Shown: positions 32,865 through 41,109 of the stretch, one piece after another
How the letters are laid out: every line of letters begins with the position of its first letter
How positions within the stretch are numbered: position 1 is the first letter of the stretch
DNA from: Rhodospirillales bacterium
Lineage (GTDB): Bacteria; Pseudomonadota; Alphaproteobacteria; Rhodospirillales_A; JACZKS01
Direction: 5' to 3'
Length of the DNA stretch: 64,000 bases
Assembly (NCBI GenBank): GCA_018648445.1
Contig: JABGRG010000007.1
Coordinates: forward strand, 1-64,000
Notes under the pieces: model-generated
What the model was told of the DNA's origin: nothing
What the model saw: only the letters and a program-made list of their open reading frames with translations
Database searches by the model: none
Made by a program: the position numbers and the translations under genes

Positions 32865-34055
32865 TTACCCCTGTTTCAAAAAATCCATCGCTGCCTGAAC
32901 ACCGCCCTTGTTGTGCGGGATACCCGCCAACCCTAGGCCCATCTCCACGCCAGAAAGTGTTCCACAAAGCATAATGTCGTTGAAATCGCCCAGATGGCCG
33001 ATGCGGAAAACCTTGCCCTGCACCTTGCTCAGGCCATTGCCAAGCGACATGTCGAAGTTTTCAAGAATGACTTTTCGCAATTCGTCGGCGTTGAAGCCGT
33101 CGGGAACGCGAACCGCCGTCAGGACGCCACTGTATTCGCGTTCGTCCTGACATTGAATTTCAAGACCCCCGGGAATTTCAAGACCCCACGCGCGCACCGC
33201 GCGACGCGTCGCTTCTCCATGCCGGGCATGACGGGCGAAAACGGCGTCCAGCCCTTCTTCCATAAGCATGTCGATGGCTTCGCGAAGGCCGAACAGCATG
33301 TTCGACGCCGGCGTATAGGGGAAATATCCGGTCTTGTTGGGGCCGACCATGCTGTCCCAGCGCCAGTAGGATTTCGGAAAGTCGCTGCTCTCGGCGGCCT
33401 TCATAGCCTTGTCGCTAGTGGCCGTGAAGCCCAGGCCCGGCGGCAGCATCAAGCCCTTTTGCGAACAACTGACGGTGACATCAACGCCCCATTCTTCGTG
33501 GCGATAGTCGATGGAAGCCAGCGAGGAAATGGTATCGACGAAAAGAAGCGCCGGATGGTTGGCGCGGTCCATGGCTTTGCGAATTTCGCCGATTCTCGAG
33601 GTGACGCCGGTCGACGTTTCATTATGAACGACGCAAACGGCCTTGATCTTGTGCTCGCGATCCTCGGCAAGTTTGGCTTCGACAACATCCGGATCAGCGC
33701 CCCTGCGCCAATCACCCGGCACGAATTCGGGGTCCAGCCCCAGGCGTGTCGCCATCTCGTGCCACAGGGTCGCAAAGTGGCCGGTCTCGAACATCAGAAC
33801 CTTATCGCCGGACGAAAGCGCGTTGGTCAGCGCCGCTTCCCAAGCTCCGGTTCCGGACGCCGGGTAAACGATTACAGGGCCGGTAGTCTTGAAAATCTTC
33901 TTCAGATCTTCCAGCAGCGGTCGCGCCATGGCACCGAAATCGGGCCCGCGGTGATCGATGGTCGGCATGGAAATCGCGCGAAGAATTCGCCCAGGCACAT
34001 TGGATGGCCCCGGGATTTGCAAAAAGTGTCGTCCTGCCTGATAGGCGTTAGGCAT
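32865..34055 (-). CDS. Class V aminotransferase, serine-glyoxylate type
   Basis: 396 residues from ATG 34055 (MPNAYQAGRHFLQIPGPSNV), with a G-rich ribosome site; a TTG lies at 34067. Motifs IPGPSNVPGRILRA, PASGTGAWEAALTNAL, VVHNETSTGVTSRI, FVDTISSLASI (Asp) and the PLP lysine in SCSQKGLMLPPG closely follow serine-glyoxylate aminotransferases of methylotrophs. It makes glycine from glyoxylate with serine (or another amino donor). An alternative is ureidoglycine-glyoxylate aminotransferase (PucG), given allA nearby. It precedes dctP on the same strand and is divergent from the oxidase gene. Confidence 0.87.
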   Translation of the reverse strand: MPNAYQAGRHFLQIPGPSNVPGRILRAISMPTIDHRGPDFGAMARPLLEDLKKIFKTTGPVIVYPASGTGAWEAALTNALSSGDKVLMFETGHFATLWHEMATRLGLDPEFVPGDWRRGADPDVVEAKLAEDREHKIKAVCVVHNETSTGVTSRIGEIRKAMDRANHPALLFVDTISSLASIDYRHEEWGVDVTVSCSQKGLMLPPGLGFTATSDKAMKAAESSDFPKSYWRWDSMVGPNKTGYFPYTPASNMLFGLREAIDMLMEEGLDAVFARHARHGEATRRAVRAWGLEIPGGLEIQCQDEREYSGVLTAVRVPDGFNADELRKVILENFDMSLGNGLSKVQGKVFRIGHLGDFNDIMLCGTLSGVEMGLGLAGIPHNKGGVQAAMDFLKQG

Positions 34056-34309
34056 ACCACCCCCCAAGAAAAAGGTCGTGTCGCATTTTGTTTATGCATA
34101 ATGAATGCATATTACAATCGTGTTGGCAAGTCCCAAATATTAGAGAACCATAAAATGCTGGAAAAATCCCTTTGTTTCATTAGTATATTGAGAATCAGGG
34201 AGCTTTGGGTGCACGACGTACTTCGTAACTGAATATTGCATTCAATATTATATCGTGTATTGTGGACCGAGATGGAAATGAAAGTGACCGTCACTAGAAG
34301 GGCTTACGC
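34056..34309. promoter_or_regulatory. Divergent AT-rich control region with nested palindromes
   Basis: 254 bases between the aminotransferase and the oxidase. ATGCAT occurs at 34094-34099 and again at 34105-34110, 11 bp (one turn) apart. AATATTG (34232-34238) pairs with CAATATT (34243-34249), and TGAAT/ATTCA (34230-34234, 34240-34244) nests within it. These are candidate operators for the GntR regulator downstream of the oxidase. No clear ORF is present. Confidence 0.5.
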
Positions 34310-37228
34310 ATGAGATCGGCTTCGGTCCAAATTGGCGATAGCGCACTGGCCGCGCGCTTGCGTCGCGAGATAGAAGGCGACGTGTTGTTCGACCCGTTTT
34401 CCAGAGGGCGTTACAGCACCGACGCGTCGATTTATCAGATTGAGCCCATCGGCATCGTTCTTCCGAAAAGCGAACAGGATATCGTGCGCGTTATTCAGAT
34501 TGCCACGGACCAGGGGGTGGCGGTGCTGCCGCGCGGCGGCGGCTCATCACAAAACGGCCAGGCCATCGGCGAAGCCATCGTCGTCGATACGACCCGATAC
34601 CTGGATCAGGTCATCGCGTTCAACCCGGAAGAGGCGACGGTCACGGTTCAGCCGGGCATCGTTCTCGACACCCTGAATGGGTTTCTCAATCCGCACGGCG
34701 TTCATTTCGCGGTCGATCCCTCGACGTCGAGCCGGGCGACCATCGGCGGCATGGCCGGAAACAACAGCTCGGGCGCCAGATCGATCCGTTATGGGTTAAC
34801 GGCAGATAATGTTCTGGCCATAGACGCGCTGGTGGCCGATGGAGCCAAACTGCAGTTCGCGGATTCAACGGACCACCCCCTGCTGCAACCGCTTGTCGAA
34901 ATGGCAGCGCGCGAATCGGATGAAATCGGCCTGCGCTTTCCCAAGGTTCAGCGCCGCGTCGGCGGCTACAACATCGACGCCCTGTTGCCCGGCGGGCCGG
35001 GCGCGCAATTGGGCAACCGCGCGGCGCGCCTGCTGGTCGGATCGGAAGGCACGCTGGCCTTTTCGACGGCGCTGAAACTCAAGCTGCACCCCATCCCGAC
35101 CCATAAGGTCATGGGCGTGTGTCATTTCCCGACCTTCTATCAGGCCATGGATATGACCCGCCATATCGTCGATCTGGGTCCGGCGGCGGTTGAATTGATT
35201 GATCACACGATGATCGATCTGGCCCGCGACATCCCGCTTTTCCGACCCATTATCGAGCGTTTCGTCATGGGCGAACCGGCCGCCGTGCTGCTGGTCGAGT
35301 TTTCCGGCGACACGCACGAGGAACAACTGGAACTTCTTGCCCGATTGACGGAACTGATGGCCGACCACGGCTTTCCGAACGCCGTCGTCGAGGCCACCGA
35401 TCCCGCTTTCCAGAGCGACATCACTTCCGTTCGCAAGGCCGGACTGAACATCATGATGTCCATGAAGGGGGCCGGAAAACCGATCTCGTTCATCGAGGAT
35501 TGCGCCGTTCCGCTGGACGATCTGGCCGAATACACCTCGCGCCTGACCCAGGTGTTTGAGAGCCACGGCACCACCGGGACCTGGTACGCGCACGCTTCGG
35601 TCGGTTGCCTGCACGTGCGGCCCGTGCTGAACATGAAGGAAGAGGACGGCGCCATCAAAATGCGCGCCATCGCCGAGGAAGCCTTTGCCGCCGTGCGCGA
35701 ATACAAGGGGTCCCATTCCGGCGAACACGGGGACGGCATTTCGCGTTCCGAATTCCACGGTTCCATGTTCGGTCAGCGCATGGTGGCCAATTTCGAAACC
35801 GTCAAGGACACCTTCGATCCGGACAATCGCTTCAACCCGCACAAAATCGTTCGCCCCTATAAAATGGACGACCGATCCATCATGCGCTACAGGCCGGATT
35901 ATGCGCCCGCGAAACTGGAAACGGCGTTGGATTGGTCGGACTGGGGCGGTCTGAGCGGGGCCGCTGAAATGTGCAACAACAACGGCGCGTGCCGCAAATT
36001 CGAGGCCGATTCCATGTGCCCCTCGTTCCGCGCCACCCGTGACGAACAGCACGTCACCCGCGGACGCGCAAATACCCTGCGTCTGGCCCTTTCCGGGCAG
36101 CTTGGTCCTGACGCATTGTTCTCGGACGAAATGTTCGAGACCATGAAACTTTGCGTTAGCTGCAAGGCCTGCAAACGCGAATGCCCCATCGGCGTCGACA
36201 TGGCGCGCATGAAGATCGAGTACCTGTACCAGCGCGCCAAAAGACGCGGCGTCGATTTGCGGGATCGTCTGGTCGCCTATTTGCCAAGGTACGCGCCGTG
36301 GGCCTCACGGTTCGCCGGGCTTCTGAACCTGCGCAACAAAATCCCGCTTCTGGCCTGGATCGGCGAAATAACCACCGGGTTCAGCCGCAAACGTAAATTA
36401 CCGGAATGGCGGCGTGATCCGTTCCGACCGGAAACCGCAGCCACAGGCCCGGAGGACGGCCGCGAAGTCGTCCTGTTCGGCGATACGTTTAACATCTACT
36501 TCGAACCTGAAAACGTGTGTGACGCCGCCGATGTTCTGGCCGCCGCCGGATATCGGGTTCATTTCGCCAAACCGGCGGACGGTGGGCGGCCTTTGTGCTG
36601 CGGACGGACATTCCTTTCTGCGGGGCTGGTCGATGAAGCCAAGGCCGAGGCCCGCCGACTGATGGAAGTGCTGGAGCCGTTCGCCCAGCGCGGCATTCCC
36701 ATTGTCGGCCTGGAACCCTCGTGCCTGTTGACGCTGCGTGACGAATACCCGGCCCTGCTTCCCGGTGCGGCGGCGGACGCGCTGGCGAATAGCGCATTCA
36801 TGTTCGAAGAATTCCTGGCTGCCGAAATTGATGCCGGGCGGTTGAACCTGCCCCTTGCTCCCATTGACCCGAAAAAAGCGATGCTGCACGGCCATTGCCA
36901 CCAAAAGGCATTCGGCCTGATGGGCTCGGTAAAAAAAGTCCTGGGGCTGATCCCTGAGCTCGACGTGGAGAGCATCGAAACCAGTTGTTGTGGGATGGCC
37001 GGCGCGTTCGGCTATAATGCCGACACCTACGACATCTCCATTAAAATGGCCGAGTCCAAGCTGGCGCCGGCTGTCAGGGAGGCCGCACCATCAACCCTGA
37101 TCGCAGCGGACGGCACAAGCTGCCGCCACCAGATACACGACACGACGGGCCGGGCGCCGCTGCACGTGGCCCGCATTCTTAAATCCGCCCTGAAAAAACC
37201 TGCCCTCAAAACCAAGTCGGAAGATTGA
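34310..37228 (+). CDS. FAD-linked oxidase fused to Fe-S/CCG domains (GlcD-GlcF-like, YdiJ type)
   Basis: 972 residues. The FAD_binding_4 domain (about 40-270) has LPRGGGSSQNGQAI and FAVDPSTSSRATIGGMAGNNSSG; the FAD oxidase C-terminal domain (about 270-530) ends with HSGEHGDGISRSEF and FDPDNRFNPHK. A ferredoxin-like segment (CNNNGACRK...MCPSF; CVSCKACKRECPIGVD) supplies two Fe-S clusters. Two CCG-type units follow (CCGRTFLSAG; ETSCCGMAGAFGYN). This is the YdiJ-like single-chain form of the glycolate/D-lactate/D-2-hydroxyglutarate dehydrogenases. In this context oxidation of glycolate or another D-2-hydroxyacid is likely. The GntR gene starts 3 bp after its stop, so both are co-transcribed. Confidence 0.88.
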   Translation: MRSASVQIGDSALAARLRREIEGDVLFDPFSRGRYSTDASIYQIEPIGIVLPKSEQDIVRVIQIATDQGVAVLPRGGGSSQNGQAIGEAIVVDTTRYLDQVIAFNPEEATVTVQPGIVLDTLNGFLNPHGVHFAVDPSTSSRATIGGMAGNNSSGARSIRYGLTADNVLAIDALVADGAKLQFADSTDHPLLQPLVEMAARESDEIGLRFPKVQRRVGGYNIDALLPGGPGAQLGNRAARLLVGSEGTLAFSTALKLKLHPIPTHKVMGVCHFPTFYQAMDMTRHIVDLGPAAVELIDHTMIDLARDIPLFRPIIERFVMGEPAAVLLVEFSGDTHEEQLELLARLTELMADHGFPNAVVEATDPAFQSDITSVRKAGLNIMMSMKGAGKPISFIEDCAVPLDDLAEYTSRLTQVFESHGTTGTWYAHASVGCLHVRPVLNMKEEDGAIKMRAIAEEAFAAVREYKGSHSGEHGDGISRSEFHGSMFGQRMVANFETVKDTFDPDNRFNPHKIVRPYKMDDRSIMRYRPDYAPAKLETALDWSDWGGLSGAAEMCNNNGACRKFEADSMCPSFRATRDEQHVTRGRANTLRLALSGQLGPDALFSDEMFETMKLCVSCKACKRECPIGVDMARMKIEYLYQRAKRRGVDLRDRLVAYLPRYAPWASRFAGLLNLRNKIPLLAWIGEITTGFSRKRKLPEWRRDPFRPETAATGPEDGREVVLFGDTFNIYFEPENVCDAADVLAAAGYRVHFAKPADGGRPLCCGRTFLSAGLVDEAKAEARRLMEVLEPFAQRGIPIVGLEPSCLLTLRDEYPALLPGAAADALANSAFMFEEFLAAEIDAGRLNLPLAPIDPKKAMLHGHCHQKAFGLMGSVKKVLGLIPELDVESIETSCCGMAGAFGYNADTYDISIKMAESKLAPAVREAAPSTLIAADGTSCRHQIHDTTGRAPLHVARILKSALKKPALKTKSED

Positions 37229-37231
37229 GCC

Positions 37232-37918
37232 ATGCCAATGACACCATCTGAACCGATTACCCGCCAATCCCTGCATGACCAGGTCGTGGACAGGCTTCGC
37301 GACATGATCGTCGAAGGCGAGCTTGACCCCAATACCCGCATCAACGAGAAAATGCTGTGCGAGCGGTTTGGCATATCGAGAACCCCGTTGCGCGAGGCCT
37401 TGAAAGTGCTTGCCTCGGAAGGTCTGGTCGAATTGATGCCCAACCGCGGCGCGACCGTCGCCTCGTTCACGTCCGAGGACCTGGACGAAACGTTCCCCAT
37501 CATGGGGGCGCTGGAAGCGTTATCGGGAGAAATCGCCTGCCAGCAGATTACGGATACGGAAATCGCCGAAATTCGGGCGCTGCATTATCAGATGGTCATG
37601 CATTTTCAAAAGGGCGAACTTCACGAGTATTTTCAGATCAACAAGGCGATCCACGAGAATATTCTCGCCGCCACACACAACGCAACACTGACCAATATTT
37701 ACGGCAGCCTCGCGGGCCGCGTGAGCCCGGCGCGTTTTCGCGCCAACATGTCCAAACCACGCTGGGCCGAAGCCGTAGAAGAACACGAAAAAATATTGAA
37801 GGCGTTGGAGGATCGCGACGGCCCGACCCTTTCACGCCTGTTGAAGACACACCTCGCTAACAAGCGCGAAACCGTGCGCGAGGCCCTGTTCTCCGATGAA
37901 AGGGGTTCGGCGGCTTAG
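37232..37918 (+). CDS. GntR-family regulator, FCD subgroup
   Basis: 228 residues. Winged-helix part at about 10-75: QSLHDQVVDRLRDMIVEGELDPNTRINEKMLCERFGISRTPLREALKVLASEGLVELMPNRGA. The FCD ligand domain follows with acidic/His metal-site candidates (HYQMVMH; NKAIHENILAATHN). It probably senses a hydroxyacid or glyoxylate-related metabolite and controls the divergent oxidase and aminotransferase/dctPQM genes. It starts 3 bp after the oxidase and overlaps the convergent DUF1178 gene by 4 bp. Confidence 0.9.
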   Translation: MPMTPSEPITRQSLHDQVVDRLRDMIVEGELDPNTRINEKMLCERFGISRTPLREALKVLASEGLVELMPNRGATVASFTSEDLDETFPIMGALEALSGEIACQQITDTEIAEIRALHYQMVMHFQKGELHEYFQINKAIHENILAATHNATLTNIYGSLAGRVSPARFRANMSKPRWAEAVEEHEKILKALEDRDGPTLSRLLKTHLANKRETVREALFSDERGSAA

Positions 37919-38157
37919 GCCGCCCAGGGGCACGATCCTTCCTGCGCGCAGGAACCGCAAGTCGGCTCTGCCGCCGCCGCGCCCGCACCGGCACCCGAAC
38001 TGACGCGCGGGGCCATGATCGCCTTGGAAATGCTCGTGTCGCCGCATTGCGGACAAACAAGCGCACCGCCGGCGGATTGTTCATCGTACTGACTACCCGA
38101 TGCGAACCATTCGTCGAATGCGTGGCCCTTGGAACAGCGAAGACTGTAGACAATCAT
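37915..38157 (-). CDS. DUF1178-like small zinc-ribbon protein
   Basis: 80 residues, MIVYSLRCSKGHAFDEWFASG, with zinc-type cysteines in RCSKGH and CPQCGDTSISKAIMAP and a second pair CGSCAQEGSC near the end. This matches the short DUF1178 family common in Alphaproteobacteria, where function is unknown. The length is about half of longer family members because the middle is shortened. The trxA gene lies just upstream on the same strand. Confidence 0.8.
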   Translation of the reverse strand: MIVYSLRCSKGHAFDEWFASGSQYDEQSAGGALVCPQCGDTSISKAIMAPRVSSGAGAGAAAAEPTCGSCAQEGSCPWAA

Positions 38158-38192
38158 GGTCGGCCTCTTTTTACTGACTTGATCTTCGATCG

Positions 38193-38591
38193 TTAGGCGT
38201 CGTTCGCCACATCCGTTTCAGCGCCGTCCGCCGTTTGCGCGGCGGCGATCTCCGCCCTCACTTCGTCCATATCGAGGGCCGAGACGCGTGTGACGAGTTC
38301 TTCCAGCGCAGACTCGGGAACCATTCCCGCCTGGTTCATCAGCAGGATTTTTTCACGGAAAATAGCCAGTGTCGGAATGGATTGAATGCCAAACTGGGCC
38401 GCCAGTTCCTGTTCGGCGTCCGTATCGACCTTTGCAAAAAGAACGTCCGGATGGCTCTCGGATACTTTCTCGAAAATCGGCCCGAACGTTTTGCACGGCT
38501 GACACCAGCCGGCCCAGAAATCGATTAGCACGATATCGTTTTCAAGGATCGTATCCTCAAAGGTGTCGACAGTCAGATTGGTGGTCGCCAT
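38193..38591 (-). CDS. trxA: Thioredoxin with WCQPC active site
   Basis: 132 residues from ATG 38591 (GGAGAG upstream). Thioredoxin fold with DFWAGWCQPCKTFGP, the cis-Pro loop QSIPTLAIF, and an acidic tail of about 25 residues beyond the normal end (AEIAAAQTADGAETDVANDA). WCQPC differs from the classical WCGPC, which can shift redox potential and partner choice. It is cytoplasmic (no signal). It lies between the SPOR lipoprotein and DUF1178 on the same strand. Confidence 0.9.
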   Translation of the reverse strand: MATTNLTVDTFEDTILENDIVLIDFWAGWCQPCKTFGPIFEKVSESHPDVLFAKVDTDAEQELAAQFGIQSIPTLAIFREKILLMNQAGMVPESALEELVTRVSALDMDEVRAEIAAAQTADGAETDVANDA

Positions 38592-38633
38592 GGGTCTCTC
38601 CAAACAGGATGTGGAATGCCGGATATATATACG

Positions 38634-39446
38634 TCAGTCGACGGAGGCAAGCTGAACGATGATTTCCGGCTTGGATTGCCTGAGCACCCACACATCACCA
38701 AAACCGGCTTTGACCAGATCGGTGCGGGCGTCCGCCCGATCCGCCTTTGCCACGGGTCCGATGGCGACACGGAAAACGTTGCGGCCCTTGGCGCGTCCGG
38801 CGAGAACGATGGCGTCAAGCGTGCTCTGGGCGCGGGCGAAGCGTTCGGCATCACCGGCGCGGTGGTAACTGGCGATGATCAGGAATGTCCCGCCTTGGCG
38901 TTTGACCAGCGACGCCTCAACGGCGGGTTCAGGGGAGGTCTCTTTGACCGTTGGGACCGGCGGGACTGGCGGGACTGGCGGGACTGGCGGAACCACCGAA
39001 ACAGAAGCGGTTTCGATAACCGAAACCGGCACCGGCGGAACGGTGGTCTCGGTCTCATCCACATCGCTCGAGGCGGCAAAAAGGGGAGCGTCGTCTTCCT
39101 CGACCGTCCATTCCTCAGCCGCCGCGATTTGCGGCTGAATTTCGGTCGGCTCAATTGTTTCATCCGGCATCGGTTCGTCAGCCGCCGCGACGCTCAACGC
39201 ATCAAGGTCGGCGTTGCGGCAGATATCATCTCCCTTGAGCCCACACCAGATCGCGCAGTCCTTGTTGGCGACAGCGGATATTCCGTGATCGGTAAGGGTC
39301 TTATCCGTGGTGATAAACGATACACCGTCAGCCAGAAGCGAGGCGATCTGAATGCCGATGGGCAGGCCGCATCCGCCAAGAACCAGCGGCAAACCGACGG
39401 CAGCAAGAAACCTGATTTTTTGTCGCGAAATCGTTTTATCCCCCAA
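38634..39446 (-). CDS. SPOR-domain lipoprotein
   Basis: 270 residues. Signal peptide with lipobox LVLGGC (about residue 26) and a conserved segment GIQIASLLADGVSFITTDKTLTDHGISAV followed by a short Cys-containing stretch (DCAIWCGLKGDDIC). A disordered acidic middle includes PPVPPVPPVPPVP. The last 75 residues fit a SPOR fold (GGTFLIIASYHRAGDAERFARAQ; VFRVAIGPVAKADRADARTDLVKAGFGDVWVL), which binds denuded peptidoglycan at septa. Probably a cell-division-associated outer-membrane lipoprotein. Confidence 0.82.
   Translation of the reverse strand: MGDKTISRQKIRFLAAVGLPLVLGGCGLPIGIQIASLLADGVSFITTDKTLTDHGISAVANKDCAIWCGLKGDDICRNADLDALSVAAADEPMPDETIEPTEIQPQIAAAEEWTVEEDDAPLFAASSDVDETETTVPPVPVSVIETASVSVVPPVPPVPPVPPVPTVKETSPEPAVEASLVKRQGGTFLIIASYHRAGDAERFARAQSTLDAIVLAGRAKGRNVFRVAIGPVAKADRADARTDLVKAGFGDVWVLRQSKPEIIVQLASVD
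38953..38988 (-). repeat. Four 9-bp tandem units coding the Pro-Val tract
   Basis: GGGACCGGC then three GGGACTGGC units on the plus strand, in frame on the minus strand as Pro-Pro-Val repeats in the SPOR lipoprotein linker. The units keep frame, so copy number could vary without a frameshift. Confidence 0.85.
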
Positions 39447-39539
39447 GGCGGTCGGTTTTCATCCCGGACTCTCCGCAAGAATCGCCCACCAACCCTTAAC
39501 AATTCGGAAAGGCGCAGAGAAATTAGCCGCTGTGAGTGT

Positions 39540-39568
39540 TTGATTTTCCGCGTCCCAGACGATATTGT
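39540..39568 (+). promoter_or_regulatory. Sigma70-like promoter of the amino-acid ABC operon
   Basis: TTGATT (39540-39545), 17-bp spacer, TATTGT (39563-39568). Transcription would start about 30 bp before the binding-protein ATG, leaving a purine-rich ribosome site. Confidence 0.55.
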
Positions 39569-39604
39569 CGCGCGTCAAAAAACCTAGGGAGAGAGACAGG
39601 GATC

Positions 39605-40345
39605 ATGTTGAAAAAGATTGCCGCTATCGCTGCTGGCGTCGCTGTCGTCGCTACGATGAACAGCCAAGCCGTCGCAAAAACGCTAATCAACGGTATCGAC
39701 GCCAACTTCCCGCCCTTCGCCTATGTCGACAAGTCCGGCAAGCCGAGCGGCTTTGATGTTGATGCGGTCGATTGGATCGCCAAAAAGATGGGCTTCGAGG
39801 TTACGCACCAGCCCGTCGCCTGGGAAGGGATTATCCCCAACCTGGTCGCCAAGAAGATCGACTTTATCTGCTCGGGCATGACGATCACCGCGGAACGCGC
39901 CAAAATCGTCAACTTCACCACGCCCTATTGGGAGCACCGCAACCAGTTCGTCGCCAAGAAGGACAGTTCGATCACCGAACAAAAGATCCTCACCGGCGGC
40001 ATCACGCTGGGCGTTCAGCAAGGCACATCCGAGCTGAAGTGGCTGCAGAAGACCATGAAGGAAAAGGGCTGGAACTTTAAGTTCCGCATGTATGATTCGG
40101 CTCCGATGGCCGTCGAAGACGTTCTTAACGGCCGCATTGAAGCCGCCGCCATGAACGACGCGCCCGCCAAGGACGCGGTCGAGAAGAAGCCGGTCAAGAT
40201 CGTGGCCGCCTTTGGCGACGTCGATGCCTACGGTTGCGCCACGCGCAAAGCCGACACGGACCTGAAAAAGAAGCTTGATGACGGCTACATCGCGCTTCGC
40301 AAGGATCCGTACTGGAAAGAACTGCTCAACAAGTACGAGCCGTAA
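39605..40345 (+). CDS. Polar amino-acid ABC transporter, substrate-binding protein
   Basis: 246 residues from ATG 39605. Signal peptide to QAVAK. SBP_bac_3 features: GIDANFPPFAYVDKSGKPSGFDVDAVDWIAKKMG, then DFICSGMTITAERAKIVNFTTPYWEHR (Arg for the ligand carboxylate), and GVQQGTSELKWL. It binds an amino acid or derivative in the periplasm. Two hairpins lie between it and the first permease gene. Operon order is SBP, permease, ATPase, permease. Confidence 0.92.
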   Translation: MLKKIAAIAAGVAVVATMNSQAVAKTLINGIDANFPPFAYVDKSGKPSGFDVDAVDWIAKKMGFEVTHQPVAWEGIIPNLVAKKIDFICSGMTITAERAKIVNFTTPYWEHRNQFVAKKDSSITEQKILTGGITLGVQQGTSELKWLQKTMKEKGWNFKFRMYDSAPMAVEDVLNGRIEAAAMNDAPAKDAVEKKPVKIVAAFGDVDAYGCATRKADTDLKKKLDDGYIALRKDPYWKELLNKYEP

Positions 40346-40350
40346 GATAC

Positions 40351-40404
40351 GTTCCCATCGGGGAACTTAGATGGTTGAAGGCGCGGGCCGACGCTCGCGC
40401 CTTC
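40351..40404 (+). terminator. Two stem-loops between binding-protein and permease genes
   Basis: GTTCCC/GGGAAC (40351-40356, 40361-40366), then a 9-bp stem GAAGGCGCG/CGCGCCTTC (40377-40385, 40396-40404). There is no U-tract, so mRNA protection or attenuation is more likely than full termination. Confidence 0.55.
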
Positions 40405-40437
40405 GCCGTGTCATAGGATTAAGAAAGCCGTAGCGGA

Positions 40438-41109
40438 ATGCTCGAATCCTTCGAGGCAATAGTTGACGCCCTGCCCTACCTGCTGGGCGGAGTCCCTGTG
40501 ACGGTAGCAGCCGTGCTCGGCGGCATGGCGCTGGGGCTGATTATCGGCGTCCCGCTGGCCGTGGCCCAGGTCTACGGCCATCCGTTGCTGGGCCGACTGG
40601 CCGGTGTCTACGTGTGGTATTTCCGTGGAACGCCCATTCTCGTCCTTTTGTTTATGTTCTATTTCGGGCTTTTCCCCCTGATGGAACTGAATGTAAATGC
40701 CCTGACGGCCACGGCGATTGTGCTGGGACTGGCCAGCGGGGCATACCAATCGCAAATTTTCCGCGGGTCGATCCTGTCACTTTCGGGCGGTCAGTTCCGT
40801 GCCGCAAGCGCCGTCGGCATGAGCGACGGTCAAGCCATCCGAAATATTATCTTGCCGCAAGCCCTGCGCCTGTCGCTGCCGGGCTGGTCCAACGAATTTT
40901 CGATCCTGCTCAAGGATTCGGCGCTGGCCTACGTGTTGGGCGCGCTGGACATCATGGCCCGCACCCATTTCGTCGCCTCGCGCACGTACGAACACCTCGC
41001 CCTTTATGCACTCGCCGCGCTTTTGTACTTCCTGCTGACGTGGGCGGGAGTCCGAAGCCTTCGGGCGTTGGAGCAAAAGGTCGCGATACGCGGATATGGA
41101 ACAACATAA
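40438..41109 (+). CDS. Polar amino-acid ABC transporter permease
   Basis: 223 residues, about five membrane helices. The permease motif GAYQSQIFRGSILSLSGGQFRAASAVGMS (EAA-type loop contacting the ATPase) and WYFRGTPILVLLFMFYFGL are typical of the HisMQ/GlnP class. It pairs with the permease at 41873 to form the channel. The ATPase gene starts at or just inside its 3' end. Confidence 0.92.
   Translation: MLESFEAIVDALPYLLGGVPVTVAAVLGGMALGLIIGVPLAVAQVYGHPLLGRLAGVYVWYFRGTPILVLLFMFYFGLFPLMELNVNALTATAIVLGLASGAYQSQIFRGSILSLSGGQFRAASAVGMSDGQAIRNIILPQALRLSLPGWSNEFSILLKDSALAYVLGALDIMARTHFVASRTYEHLALYALAALLYFLLTWAGVRSLRALEQKVAIRGYGTT

Noticed and set aside
34865..36052. 395-residue open frame opposite the FAD/Fe-S oxidase
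   Set aside because: Shadow of a gene with clear FAD and Fe-S motifs.
34310..37228. Assignment as glycolate oxidase proper
   Set aside because: Single-chain FAD plus Fe-S proteins of this type include D-lactate and D-2-hydroxyglutarate dehydrogenases; sequence alone does not decide.
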